The notes under the pieces are model-generated. The model saw nothing but the letters and a program-made list of their open reading frames with translations. It had not been told where the DNA came from and did not search any database. 64,000 bases of DNA, from the NCBI RefSeq assembly GCF_035917675.1, contig NZ_CP109104.1:1488001-1552000 (forward strand), read 5' to 3'. Origin of the DNA: Streptomyces sp. NBC_01775 (GTDB lineage Bacteria > Actinomycetota > Actinomycetes > Streptomycetales > Streptomycetaceae). The position numbers and the translations under genes were made by a program. Shown piece by piece: positions 44,372 through 52,698 of this stretch; within the stretch, counting starts at the first letter, position 1, and every line of letters starts with the position of its first letter.

Positions 44372-45195
44372 TCAGTTGAAGGTGTCGGGGTCGGGGCCGG
44401 TGCGCAGGCCCTGGTCGAGCGCGGCGATGGCGTCGATGTCGGCGTCCGTCAGCTCGAAGCCGAAGACGTCGGGGTTTGCCGGATGCGCTCGGGGGTGACC
44501 GACTTGGGGATCACGACGTTGCCGGTCTGGAGGTGCCAGCGCAGCACGACCTGGGCGGGGGTGACGCCGTGCCGCGCGGCGATCGAGACGAGCGCCTCGT
44601 CCTGGAGCAGATACCCCTGGGCGAGCGGGCTCCAGGCTTCGGTGACGATGCCGCGCGCGGCGTGGAACGCGCGCAGCTGGGCCTGCTGGAGGCCGGGATG
44701 CAGCTCGATCTGGTTGACGGCCGGCACGATGCCGGAGTGCTCCAGCAGCCGCCGCAGGTGTTCGGTCTGGAAGTTGGAGACGCCGATGGCCCGGGTGCGG
44801 CCGTCGGCGAGCAGCTCCTCGAAGGCGTGCCAGGTGTCGAGGTAGGTGTCGCGGGCGGGCAGGGGCCAGTGGATGAGGTAGAGGTCCACGTGGTCGAGGC
44901 CCAGCTTGTCCAAGGAGGCGTCGAAGGCGGCGAGGGTGGCGTCGTAGCCCTGGTCGTCGTTCCACAGCTTGGTGGTGACGAACAGCTCGTCGCGGGCCAG
45001 CCCGGAGGCGGCGAGGGCCTGGCCGACGCCGCGTTCGTTGCCGTAGACGGCGGCGGTGTCGATGCTGCGGTAGCCCGCTTCGAGGGCGGTGCTGACGGCG
45101 TCGGCGGTCTCGTCGTCGGGCACCTGGAAGACGCCGAAGCCCAGCTGCGGCATCGTCACGCCGTTGTTCAGCGGTACGTCGGGGATCGAGGGCAT
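44372..45195 (-). pseudogene. Aldo/keto reductase with single-base frameshift near the C-terminus
   Basis: The frame from 45195 encodes an AKR with intact tetrad: Asp and Tyr (SIDTAAVYGNE), Lys (VTTKLWN) and His (LIHWPLP), and the NADPH-binding VVIPKSVTPERIR. Just after PERIR the frame runs into a premature stop. The expected C-terminus (NPDVFGFELTDADIDAIAALDQG) is found in another frame and ends at 44372. Restoring one C to the CC at 44479-44480 rejoins them into a normal 274-residue protein. It is therefore either a very recent mutation or a sequencing error. AKRs of this 2,5-diketo-gluconate reductase group reduce aldehydes and ketones with NADPH. Confidence 0.85.
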
Positions 45196-45407
45196 GGGTG
45201 ATCCTTTCGGGGCGGATCGTGATTCGTGGCCGGTCGTGAGGCGGGCTCTCCGCCATGCGGCGGCTTCCCCGCACGAGGGTGGGCGGGACGGCGTCGTCCA
45301 CGCGCGGTGCCGCGCCGGAGCCGGCGGAGGCGCGCCCGGATGCCGTACCCGCACGGACTCCCCGCACGGACTCCCCGAGTCACTTGCACGCGCTGAATAC
45401 ATGCAAT

Positions 45408-45422
45408 CGCACTAAAAGTGCG
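45408..45422. promoter_or_regulatory. Inverted repeat upstream of the aldo/keto reductase
   Basis: CGCACT-AAA-AGTGCG, a perfect 15-base inverted repeat in an AT-rich patch of the 264-base gap between the EamA and AKR genes. It fits an operator; the cognate regulator is unknown. Confidence 0.45.
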
Positions 45423-45459
45423 CGGTCACGACACCGTTCTCGTCACGGCCACGGTGCGA

Positions 45460-46392
45460 TCAGCGCAAGGCCCTCGGCGGCGGCGCGGCCTTGGTACGAC
45501 GCGCGGGCCGTCGCCGACCGGTGCCCACGCAGACGGTGTTCGCCGCGACGATCACGACGATGGCCAGCGACGACGCCAGGTCGAGACGCTGATCGAGGAC
45601 CAGCAGGCCGACCAGTGCGGCGAACACCGGATTGACGCTCATGAAGACCCCGAAGAAGTGGGCGGGCACCCGGCGCAGGGCGAGCAGGTCGGCGAGGAAC
45701 GGCACGGCGGAGGACAGCGCGCCCGCCGCCAGCGCGCACAGCAGGGCACCGGGGGTGGGCCGGTGAAGCCACAGGACGACGATGCCGACGGGCAGGTAGA
45801 GCAGACCGGAGACGGCCGCGGCGGCGGCCGAACCCTGCACTCCGGGCAGGCGCTCGTCGACAGCCCGGTTGAGCAGGATGTAGCACCCCCAGCAGAGGGC
45901 GGCCAGCAGCGCCAGACCGATGCCGGGGTAGTCGGTGCTGGGGCCGGGACGGGCGAGGACCACCACCGCCACGGCAGCCGAGAGAGCACAGACCAGATCG
46001 GTACGGCGGCGGGAGGCCATCAGCGCCACCACGAGCGGGCCGAGGAATTCCAGGGTGACCGCGAGACCGAGCCCGATCCGGTCGATCGCCGCGTACAGCG
46101 CCAGGTTCATGGTCGCGAACACCGCGGCCAGCCCCAGCACAAGCCGCCACTGCGCGGCGGTGAAGGAGCGCAGCCTCGGCCGGCCCGCGCCCATCAGCAC
46201 CACGGCGGCCACCCACTGGCGCACCGCCACCACACCCACCGGCCCGAGGACCGGAAAGGCGAGCGCGGCGATGGACGCGCCAACCTGGTTGGACAGGCCG
46301 CTGCCCAGCATCAGCGCCATCCCCGGCCAGCGGGGAGAAGGTGCCTGGGCCTGGGCGGACGCCGTCGGCTCCGCGCGCGTGTCGATCGCCAT
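45460..46392 (-). CDS. EamA/DMT-family transporter (RhtA-like)
   Basis: About 310 residues with ten hydrophobic segments in two EamA repeats (MLGSGLSNQVGASIAALAFPVLGPVGVVAVRQW and GLALLAALCWGCYILLNRAV). The C-terminal part shows VPAHFFGVFMSVNPVFAALVGLLVLDQRL, typical of threonine/homoserine exporters of the RhtA type. It is divergent from a LysR regulator that probably controls it. The ATG at 46392 is preferred; 46410 would add six residues. Confidence 0.9.
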   Translation of the reverse strand: MAIDTRAEPTASAQAQAPSPRWPGMALMLGSGLSNQVGASIAALAFPVLGPVGVVAVRQWVAAVVLMGAGRPRLRSFTAAQWRLVLGLAAVFATMNLALYAAIDRIGLGLAVTLEFLGPLVVALMASRRRTDLVCALSAAVAVVVLARPGPSTDYPGIGLALLAALCWGCYILLNRAVDERLPGVQGSAAAAAVSGLLYLPVGIVVLWLHRPTPGALLCALAAGALSSAVPFLADLLALRRVPAHFFGVFMSVNPVFAALVGLLVLDQRLDLASSLAIVVIVAANTVCVGTGRRRPARRTKAAPPPRALR

Positions 46393-46460
46393 GGCCCGAC
46401 CATCCACCACACCGGCGCATACGAAAAATGCATCCGATGCCGTACCTATACGCTGGGCGC

Positions 46461-47330
46461 ATGGATGGTCATCCGGAGCTGGAACTGCGGCACCTGCGCT
46501 GCCTGGTCGCGATCGTCGACACCGGCAGCTTCACCGACGCGGCCATCGAGCTGGGCGTCTCCCAGGCGGCGGTCTCCCGCACACTGCTCGCGCTGGAGAG
46601 GGTCCTCGACGTGCGGCTGCTGCACCGCACCAGCCGCACCGTCACGCCCACCACCGCCGGCGTGCAGGTCCTCGCCCGCGCCAGACACCTGCTCACCGAG
46701 GCGGACAACCTGATACGCGAGGCCACGATCGGCCACACCCGGCTGCACATCGGTCACGCCTGGTCCGCGATGGGCCCGCACACCGCCGAGTTCCAGCGCC
46801 GCTGGCACACTCGCCACCCCGACATCGAACTCCGCCTGATCCGCCACAACTCCCCCACGGGCGGCCTCGCCGAGGGGTTGTGCGACCTCGCCGTCGTCCG
46901 CACAGCCATCGACACCCGCCGCTACGCCCACGCCCTCGTCGGCCAGGAGCGCCGCTTCGTCGCCCTCGCCTCCGACGACCCGTGGACCAGACGCCGCAGC
47001 ATCCGGCTGGCGGAGATCCGCGAGCGCACCGTGGCGGCGGACCGCCGCACCGGCACTACCACCTTGGACCTGTGGCCCGAAGGCGACCGCCCCGCGGTGG
47101 AGTACACCCACGACGTCGACGACTGGCTCGCCGCCATCGCCACCGGCCGCTGCGTCGGCGTCACCCCGCGGGCCACCGCGACCCAGTACCGCCGTGACGG
47201 CATCGCCTACCGCCCCGTGCGCGACGCCGACCCCGTTCCCGTCCACCTCATCTGGCGCCGCCACGACCCCCACCCCGCCACCCACTCCGCCGTCGCGCTG
47301 CTCGCCGACCTCTACCGTGAGCACGCCTGA
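46461..47330 (+). CDS. LysR-family transcriptional regulator
   Basis: A 289-residue LysR protein. The winged helix is LELRHLRCLVAIVDTGSFTDAAIELGVSQAAVSRTLLALERVL; the effector domain begins near HTRLHIGHAW. The start follows a TATACG-like -10 box by only about eight bases with no ribosome site, so a leaderless transcript is likely. The short divergent region (46393-46460) contains two ATGC repeats and would hold its operator. Confidence 0.92.
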   Translation: MDGHPELELRHLRCLVAIVDTGSFTDAAIELGVSQAAVSRTLLALERVLDVRLLHRTSRTVTPTTAGVQVLARARHLLTEADNLIREATIGHTRLHIGHAWSAMGPHTAEFQRRWHTRHPDIELRLIRHNSPTGGLAEGLCDLAVVRTAIDTRRYAHALVGQERRFVALASDDPWTRRRSIRLAEIRERTVAADRRTGTTTLDLWPEGDRPAVEYTHDVDDWLAAIATGRCVGVTPRATATQYRRDGIAYRPVRDADPVPVHLIWRRHDPHPATHSAVALLADLYREHA

Positions 47331-47402
47331 CGACAGAGCGGGGGGATCAGGTGCAGGGGCGGGGCTCCTGAGCAAGCGCCGGGCCGAGGCGCCCGGCGCG
47401 GC

Positions 47403-47870
47403 TCAGCCGCCGAGGCGGGTGGTGGCCTCCGTGACGAAGGCGGAGATCAGCTCCTTCGTCTCCCGCCGTCGCCGGTCCAACTCGGCGCGCTCCTCCGTCC
47501 TCGGCAGCTCCTCGATGGCGTCGAGGACGCCCGTCGCCCGCGCGCCCAGCGCCCCGTCGCTCAGCATCCGCACGCGGAACAGCGCCTCCTGTGCCTCGCT
47601 GCGCAGGTCGTAGGAGCGCGTCCGGGCCTCGCCCGGGTCGGCGGGCGGCGGGTCCTCGTGCTCGCAGAACCAGCGGTGCACCAGCGCGCGGCGGTAGTTG
47701 AGGAGGGCGCTGGCGTAGCGGCCGAAGACCTCCAGCCGCTCCTGCCGCAGCCGCTCCCGGCGGGCGAACTCCTCGGTGCGCGCGACGGTGCGCTGCTGGA
47801 AGGCGTGGGTCAGGCCCGCTCCGAGGAGTGTTCCGAGAACGGCTACGGCGCTCGCGATGACGGCTTCCAC
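47403..47870 (-). CDS. Small membrane-anchored protein of unknown function
   Basis: A 155-residue protein, GTG start. One N-terminal membrane segment (VIASAVAVLGTLLGAGLTHAF) is followed by a strongly charged, probably coiled-coil body rich in Arg and Glu (QRTVARTEEFARRERLRQERLEVF and similar). Similar short proteins are common in Streptomyces without known function. It is convergent with the LysR gene. Confidence 0.75.
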   Translation of the reverse strand: MEAVIASAVAVLGTLLGAGLTHAFQQRTVARTEEFARRERLRQERLEVFGRYASALLNYRRALVHRWFCEHEDPPPADPGEARTRSYDLRSEAQEALFRVRMLSDGALGARATGVLDAIEELPRTEERAELDRRRRETKELISAFVTEATTRLGG

Positions 47871-47927
47871 GCGGGCCAGTCGATCACACCTCGCTCAGCC
47901 GGTCACCCGGCCGCCCGCACCGGTCCC

Positions 47928-50192
47928 TCAGCCGGTGAACGAGGCGAGGAGCGCGGCGGCGAGTGCCGAGCGGGTCACCATGCCGGAGACGGTGGCGTGT
48001 TCGGAGCGGGCGTGGGCGCCGCCGCCGACGGCGCCGAGGCCGTCGAGCACAGGAGTGCCCGCCGACTGGGCGAAGTTGCCGTCGCTGGCGCCGCCGACCG
48101 AGGCCTCGCGCAGGTCGAGCCCCAGGGGCGCGGCGCAGCGGTGGGCCAGGTCGTAGAGGGCGGCGACCTCCGGCGTCCGCTCGAAGACGGGACGGTTCCA
48201 GCCGCCCGTCAGCGTCAGGCGCGTGCCCGGCAACGCGGGCTCCAGGGCGGCGAGCGCGTCGGCGATCCGGCGCTGTTCGTCCGCGTGGGCGACCCGTACG
48301 TCGAGGTCGGCGACGGCTTCGCCGGCCGTGACGTTGCTGCGCGTCCCGCCGTGCAGGACACCGACGTTGACGCTGGTACCGGCGTCGTGATCGGCGAGCG
48401 CGGCGAGCCGCAGGGTCTGGTGCGCCGCCTCGTGGACGGCGCTCGCGCCCGCCGTGGGGTCGAGTCCGGCGTGCGCCTCCTCGCCGTGCACGGTCAGCCG
48501 GAAGAGACCGACGCCCTTGCGTGCCGTCTTGAGCGCGCCGCCGTCGGCGCTCGCCTCGAAGACGAGCGCCGCGCGGGAGCGGCGGGCCTCGGCGGCGATC
48601 GCCTCGCTGGAGGCCAGGCTGCCCGTCTCCTCGTCGCCGTTCAGTAGCAACGTGCAGGCGGGGCGCGGCAGTCCGAGCGCGTCCAGGGCCCGCAGCGCCC
48701 ACACCAGCTGCACCAGCCCGCCCTTCATGTCGAAGACGCCGGGCCCGCTCAGCACGTCGCCCTCGCGGGTGAAGGGCCACTCGGCGAGGGTGCCGGCGGG
48801 CCAGACGGTGTCGTAGTGGCACAGCAGCAGCAGGGGCGGCTCAACTCCGCGCTCCCCGGGCCCGGTTGCCGCGTACCGGCGCAGGAGGATGTCGCCCGCG
48901 CCGTCCCTCGGGAGCAGTTCCTCCTCCTGCGGGGCGCCGAGCGCGTCGTCCAGCCAGCCTCGCAGCCAGGTCAGGCAGGCCTCCAGTGCGGCGGGGTCGT
49001 CACTGGGGCTCTCCAGCGCGGTGTAGGCGGCCAGATCGGCGACCATGTCCTCCTGGCGCGCCTCCAGCCAGGTGTGCACCTCGCGGGTCTGCTCCTCGGT
49101 GAGGAGGGCGCGTCCGGGGAGGGCCGGAGCCTCCCGCCGGCCGCCCTCTGCGAGCCGGTCGAGCGCGTCGAGCCGGGATTCGGCCATGCGCTCGGGGTGG
49201 CCCTCCAACTCCCTTAGTCCGGCTATCACTTCGCGCAGTACGGGGGTCCCGACGCCGGCCTTGGCCGCCTCTTGGAAGACGGTCTCGTAGTGGGTGGTGA
49301 CCTCGACGGGGCGGTGGCGGACGGCCAGGTCCCGCCAGATGCCGCTGCGGTCCTTGGCCTGGGTGCGCAGCCACGCGGTGAGGCGGCCGGCGGCCTCCTC
49401 GCGCTCCCCCCTCCCGGCGCCGGCGCGGAAGGCGAGGGCCTCGAACGCGTCGAAGGGCTCCAGCCGGATACCGAGCGCGTCCGCGACGTCGAAGACCTCG
49501 CGGGCCGCCGCGTACATCGCCGGGCGGTGCCGGTCGATCAGGTCGGCCATCGCGTCGTCGGCGAGCGCGGTCACGGCGAGCATCGCGCCGAAGCCCGCCT
49601 TGGCCCACAGATAGCCCTCGACGTTGTCGCTGGCCACGGCCCCGGTGCCGGGACGCAGGACCTCGACCAGCTCCCGGACCCGCTCGCCGGCCGGGGCGCC
49701 GCCCACCTCGCCGAGCACGAGGGCGCCGGGGCCGCCGTCGCGGATGACGCCGGGGCTCTGGACGTCGGCGAAGATGTTCACGAACGCGGCGACGGTGCGC
49801 TCCGCGCCGATGTGCTGGGCGATCAGCGGCTCGTTGAAGCCGTTCTGCACGGACACGACGAAGCCGTCCGCCGCCAGGCGCGGCGCGATCCAGCCGATCG
49901 CCTTCTCGGTGGCCTGTGCCTTGACGGCGAGCAGCACCCGCCGCAGCGGCGGCCCGTCGAACTCCTCGGGGGTGCGGGCGTCCACTTCCACCACGTCGCT
50001 CCCGCCGTCGGGGCGCAGCACCCGCAGTCCGTGCGCGCGGAGGGCGGCGACGTGGGCCGGGTCGGCGTCGATGAGGGTGACGGGACGCCCGGCGCGGACC
50101 AGCGCGTGGGCGAGGGTGCCGCCGATGGCACCACCCCCGACCACGATGATGACGTCGGAGACGTCAGAGGTCTCAGAGGTGTCGGCGGTCAT
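47928..50192 (-). CDS. Fusion: ketopantoate-reductase-like (ApbA/PanE) domain + M20 metallopeptidase
   Basis: A 754-residue two-domain protein. Residues 12-340 are an ApbA/PanE reductase: Rossmann loop VVGGGAIGGTLAHAL, LLAVKAQATEKAI, NGFNEPLIAQHIG and the catalytic-Lys region LWAKAGFGAML. From about 375 to the end it is an M20 carboxypeptidase-G2-like enzyme with the dizinc ligands LLCHYDTVWP, GPGVFDMKGG, GDEETGS and the last His in GAHARSEHAT, plus a lid domain. The domains meet at ALPGRALLTEEQTREV. ATG at 50192 has AAAGGA upstream; the longer frame runs through non-coding tandem repeats. It ends the minus-strand operon with SDR, MHS transporter and imidase-like genes. A single polypeptide that oxidises or reduces a 2-oxo/hydroxy acid and cleaves an amide bond is inferred. 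Confidence 0.88.
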   Translation of the reverse strand: MTADTSETSDVSDVIIVVGGGAIGGTLAHALVRAGRPVTLIDADPAHVAALRAHGLRVLRPDGGSDVVEVDARTPEEFDGPPLRRVLLAVKAQATEKAIGWIAPRLAADGFVVSVQNGFNEPLIAQHIGAERTVAAFVNIFADVQSPGVIRDGGPGALVLGEVGGAPAGERVRELVEVLRPGTGAVASDNVEGYLWAKAGFGAMLAVTALADDAMADLIDRHRPAMYAAAREVFDVADALGIRLEPFDAFEALAFRAGAGRGEREEAAGRLTAWLRTQAKDRSGIWRDLAVRHRPVEVTTHYETVFQEAAKAGVGTPVLREVIAGLRELEGHPERMAESRLDALDRLAEGGRREAPALPGRALLTEEQTREVHTWLEARQEDMVADLAAYTALESPSDDPAALEACLTWLRGWLDDALGAPQEEELLPRDGAGDILLRRYAATGPGERGVEPPLLLLCHYDTVWPAGTLAEWPFTREGDVLSGPGVFDMKGGLVQLVWALRALDALGLPRPACTLLLNGDEETGSLASSEAIAAEARRSRAALVFEASADGGALKTARKGVGLFRLTVHGEEAHAGLDPTAGASAVHEAAHQTLRLAALADHDAGTSVNVGVLHGGTRSNVTAGEAVADLDVRVAHADEQRRIADALAALEPALPGTRLTLTGGWNRPVFERTPEVAALYDLAHRCAAPLGLDLREASVGGASDGNFAQSAGTPVLDGLGAVGGGAHARSEHATVSGMVTRSALAAALLASFTG

Positions 50193-50308
50193 GCGAAGGT
50201 CCTTTCTCTGCGCGGGCCGCGGTGCTGCGAGTCGCGGTGCTGCGGGAGTCGTACGAGTGGTGCGAAAACCGTGCGGGCCCCCGCTCGGGGACGAGAGGTG
50301 TGCCGTAC

Positions 50309-50397
50309 GCGGAGGGGGCGTACCGACCGGTCGTCGTGCGCGGAGGGCGTACCGACCGGTCGTCATGTGTGGAGGGCGTGCCGACCGGTCGTCGTGC
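50309..50397. repeat. Three 29-bp repeats with palindromic core CGACCGGTCG
   Basis: The ten-base palindrome CGACCGGTCG occurs at 50324, 50353 and 50382, exactly 29 bases apart, each preceded by a GGAGGGCGT-like segment. It fills the 227-base gap upstream of the fusion gene. Regular phasing near three helical turns suggests a multi-site operator; a decayed simple repeat is the alternative. Confidence 0.85.
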
Positions 50398-50419
50398 GCG
50401 AAGGGGCAGGTCGGCGAGA

Positions 50420-51367
50420 TCAGCCCCGCGCGTGGGTACCGCCGGAGGGCGAGGGGACGGGGTCATCCGCCGCCTTTGGCGGCCACAGCCTCGGCAGGTG
50501 GCTCGCGCCGGTGCTGGAGCCGCCGTCGACGCGCAGGACCTCGCCGGTGATCCACGCGGCGTCGGGCCCCGCGATCCAGCGGACGGCGCGCGCGATGTCG
50601 GCGGGGGTGCCGGGGCGGCCCAGCGGGTTGGCGGAGACGGCCGCGGCGTATTCCGGCGCGACGGGGTTGACGTCGCTGTCGACGGGGACGAAGCCGGGGC
50701 TGACGGCGTTGACGCGGATGCCGTGCGGGCCGAGTTCGAGGGCCGCCGCACGGGTGGCCGTCTCCAGCGCGGCCTTGGTCGCGGCGTACGGCCCGCCGCC
50801 GGGGCGGGCCCGCAGCGCGGCACCCGAGGAGATGTTGACGACCGAGGCGCCGCGCCCCGACGCGACGGCCCGGCGGGCGAGTTCGGCCGTGGCGAGCACG
50901 GGGGCGCGGGTGTTGAGCGCGAAGAGCCGGTCCCAGCCGTCGGCGGTGACCTCCAGCATGTCGATCGAGGGGTAGGCCCCGGCCGCGTTGACCAGGATGT
51001 CGACCGGGCCGTGGGCCTCCCAGGCGCGGGCGACGGCGGTGGCCGGGCCCTCGGCGCCGGCCAGGTCCACGGTGTCGGCGGCGGTGACGACGCCCCCTTC
51101 CACCGGGCGGCCCCCTTCCCCCGGGCGGCCCGCCTCCACCGAGCCCGTCTCCCCCAGTTCGCGTGCCGTCCGCGTCAGCCGTTCGCCGTCCAGGTCCACC
51201 AGCGACAGCACCCCGCCGCCCGGCCCCTCCTGGGCGAGGGCGCGCGCGAACTCCTCGGCCACGGCCCTGCCGATGCCGCGTGCCGCACCGGTGACCAGGA
51301 CGTGCGGCGCCCCCGCCGCTGCCCTCTCCTGTCCGGCTGTGTCCTTCGCCGTTCCGGATGGCGCCAT
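50420..51367 (-). CDS. Short-chain dehydrogenase/reductase (SDR)
   Basis: A 315-residue classical SDR. NAD(P) site VLVTGAARGIGRAVAEEF, the NAAGAYPS segment, catalytic Ser in VVNISSGAA, and Tyr-Lys in GPYAATKAAL, then LGPHGIRVNAVSPGFV. Between the first and second strands there is a 20-residue insertion of six-residue repeats (GRPGEGGRPVEGG) encoded by three 18-base tandem repeats. Its ATG overlaps the MHS transporter stop by one base (TGATG). It likely oxidises an alcohol intermediate of the compound imported by that transporter. Confidence 0.9.
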   Translation of the reverse strand: MAPSGTAKDTAGQERAAAGAPHVLVTGAARGIGRAVAEEFARALAQEGPGGGVLSLVDLDGERLTRTARELGETGSVEAGRPGEGGRPVEGGVVTAADTVDLAGAEGPATAVARAWEAHGPVDILVNAAGAYPSIDMLEVTADGWDRLFALNTRAPVLATAELARRAVASGRGASVVNISSGAALRARPGGGPYAATKAALETATRAAALELGPHGIRVNAVSPGFVPVDSDVNPVAPEYAAAVSANPLGRPGTPADIARAVRWIAGPDAAWITGEVLRVDGGSSTGASHLPRLWPPKAADDPVPSPSGGTHARG

Positions 51368-52698
51368 CAGTCGAACTCCTTGTCCTTGGTCTCGGGCATC
51401 GTCAGATAGACCACGAGCGAGATCAGCGAGGCGACCGAGACGTACAGCCACAGCCAGTCGCGGAGTCCGGCCTCGTTGAGCCAGGTGGTGAGGTAGGGCG
51501 CGGTGCCGCCGAAGAGGGCGACGGCCAGCGCGTAGGGCAGGGCGATGCCGGTGGCGCGCACCTCGGGCGGGAACTGCTCGGCCATGATGACCGCGCAGTT
51601 CGCTGAGTATCCGAGGATCAGCAGCATGCCGACGAGCTGGACGAGGAAGACGCTGAGGAAGCTGTCGCCCATCAGGTGCAGCAGCGGCCACGACAGCAGG
51701 ACGAAGCCGCCGGCGAAGACCGCCATGGTCGGCTTGCGCCCCACCCGGTCCGAGAGCCGCCCCGCGAAGGGCAGCAGCACCACGAAGACGATCAGACACA
51801 GGGTCTGCGACAGCAGCGCCTGGTTGAGGGGGATGCCGGTGGCGAGGTTGGCGTAGGTGGGCAGGTAGTTGACCCAGATGTAGTAGGTCAGCGTCCCCGC
51901 GACGGTGATGCCCGCGACGCGCAGCGCCGCCGCCGGGTGCTCGGTGAACATCGCCTTGAGGGGGTTGGACCGGGACCGGCCCTGGCCGTGCGCCTTGGTG
52001 AAGGACTCGGTGTCCTCGACGGAGACCCGCAGCCACAGGCCGAGCAGCCCCAGCAGCCCGCCGACGACGAACGCGGCCCGCCAGCCCCAGGTGTGCAGCG
52101 CCTCGTCCCCCAGCAGCGAGGTGACGAGGGTGCCCAGCAGCGAGGCGATGAGCACCCCGCCACCGACCGAGACCTGCTGCCAGGACCCGGCGAAGGCGCG
52201 CCCGCCGGGGGCCGCCGACTCCACCAGGAAGGCCGAGGAGGAGCCGAACTCGCCGCCCGCCGAGAAGCCCTGCACCAGCCGGGCCAGCAGCAGGACGACC
52301 GGCGCCGCGATGCCGATCGTCTCGTAGCCGGGGGTGAGGGCGATGACGAAGGAGGCGCCCGCCATCAGCGCGATGGTCAGCGTGAGGCCCTTCTTGCGGC
52401 CGTGCCGGTCGGCGTAGGCGCCGAGGAAGGCGGCGCCGACCGGGCGCATCACGAAGCCGACGGCGAAGACCGCGAGGGTGGCCAGCAGGGCGACGGCACC
52501 CTCGGACTTCGCGAAGAAGACATCCGCGATGATCTTGGCAAAGATCGAGTAGAGCGCCCAGTCGACCCACTCGACGGTGTTGCCGATGGTCCCGGCGACG
52601 ATCGCCTTGCGCTGGGACTTGGTGAGCTTGGGCGCCGGGCCGGTGGCGGCGGGCACCGCCGAGGGGGTGCCAGGTGTGTCAGGTATGCCGGATTTCAT
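51367..52698 (-). CDS. MHS-family (metabolite:H+ symporter) MFS importer
   Basis: A 443-residue importer with 12 hydrophobic segments. It has the MHS signatures AGTIGNTVEWVDWALYSIFA, FVMRPVGAAFLGAYADRHGRKKGLTLTI and LVQGFSAGGEFGSSSAFLVE. Members take up dicarboxylates, betaines, shikimate or aromatic acids. The start overlaps the imidase-like stop by four bases and the stop overlaps the SDR start. It brings in the substrate of the operon; a dicarboxylate-like or cyclic imide/hydantoin compound is a reasonable guess from the neighbours. Confidence 0.92.
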   Translation of the reverse strand: MKSGIPDTPGTPSAVPAATGPAPKLTKSQRKAIVAGTIGNTVEWVDWALYSIFAKIIADVFFAKSEGAVALLATLAVFAVGFVMRPVGAAFLGAYADRHGRKKGLTLTIALMAGASFVIALTPGYETIGIAAPVVLLLARLVQGFSAGGEFGSSSAFLVESAAPGGRAFAGSWQQVSVGGGVLIASLLGTLVTSLLGDEALHTWGWRAAFVVGGLLGLLGLWLRVSVEDTESFTKAHGQGRSRSNPLKAMFTEHPAAALRVAGITVAGTLTYYIWVNYLPTYANLATGIPLNQALLSQTLCLIVFVVLLPFAGRLSDRVGRKPTMAVFAGGFVLLSWPLLHLMGDSFLSVFLVQLVGMLLILGYSANCAVIMAEQFPPEVRATGIALPYALAVALFGGTAPYLTTWLNEAGLRDWLWLYVSVASLISLVVYLTMPETKDKEFD

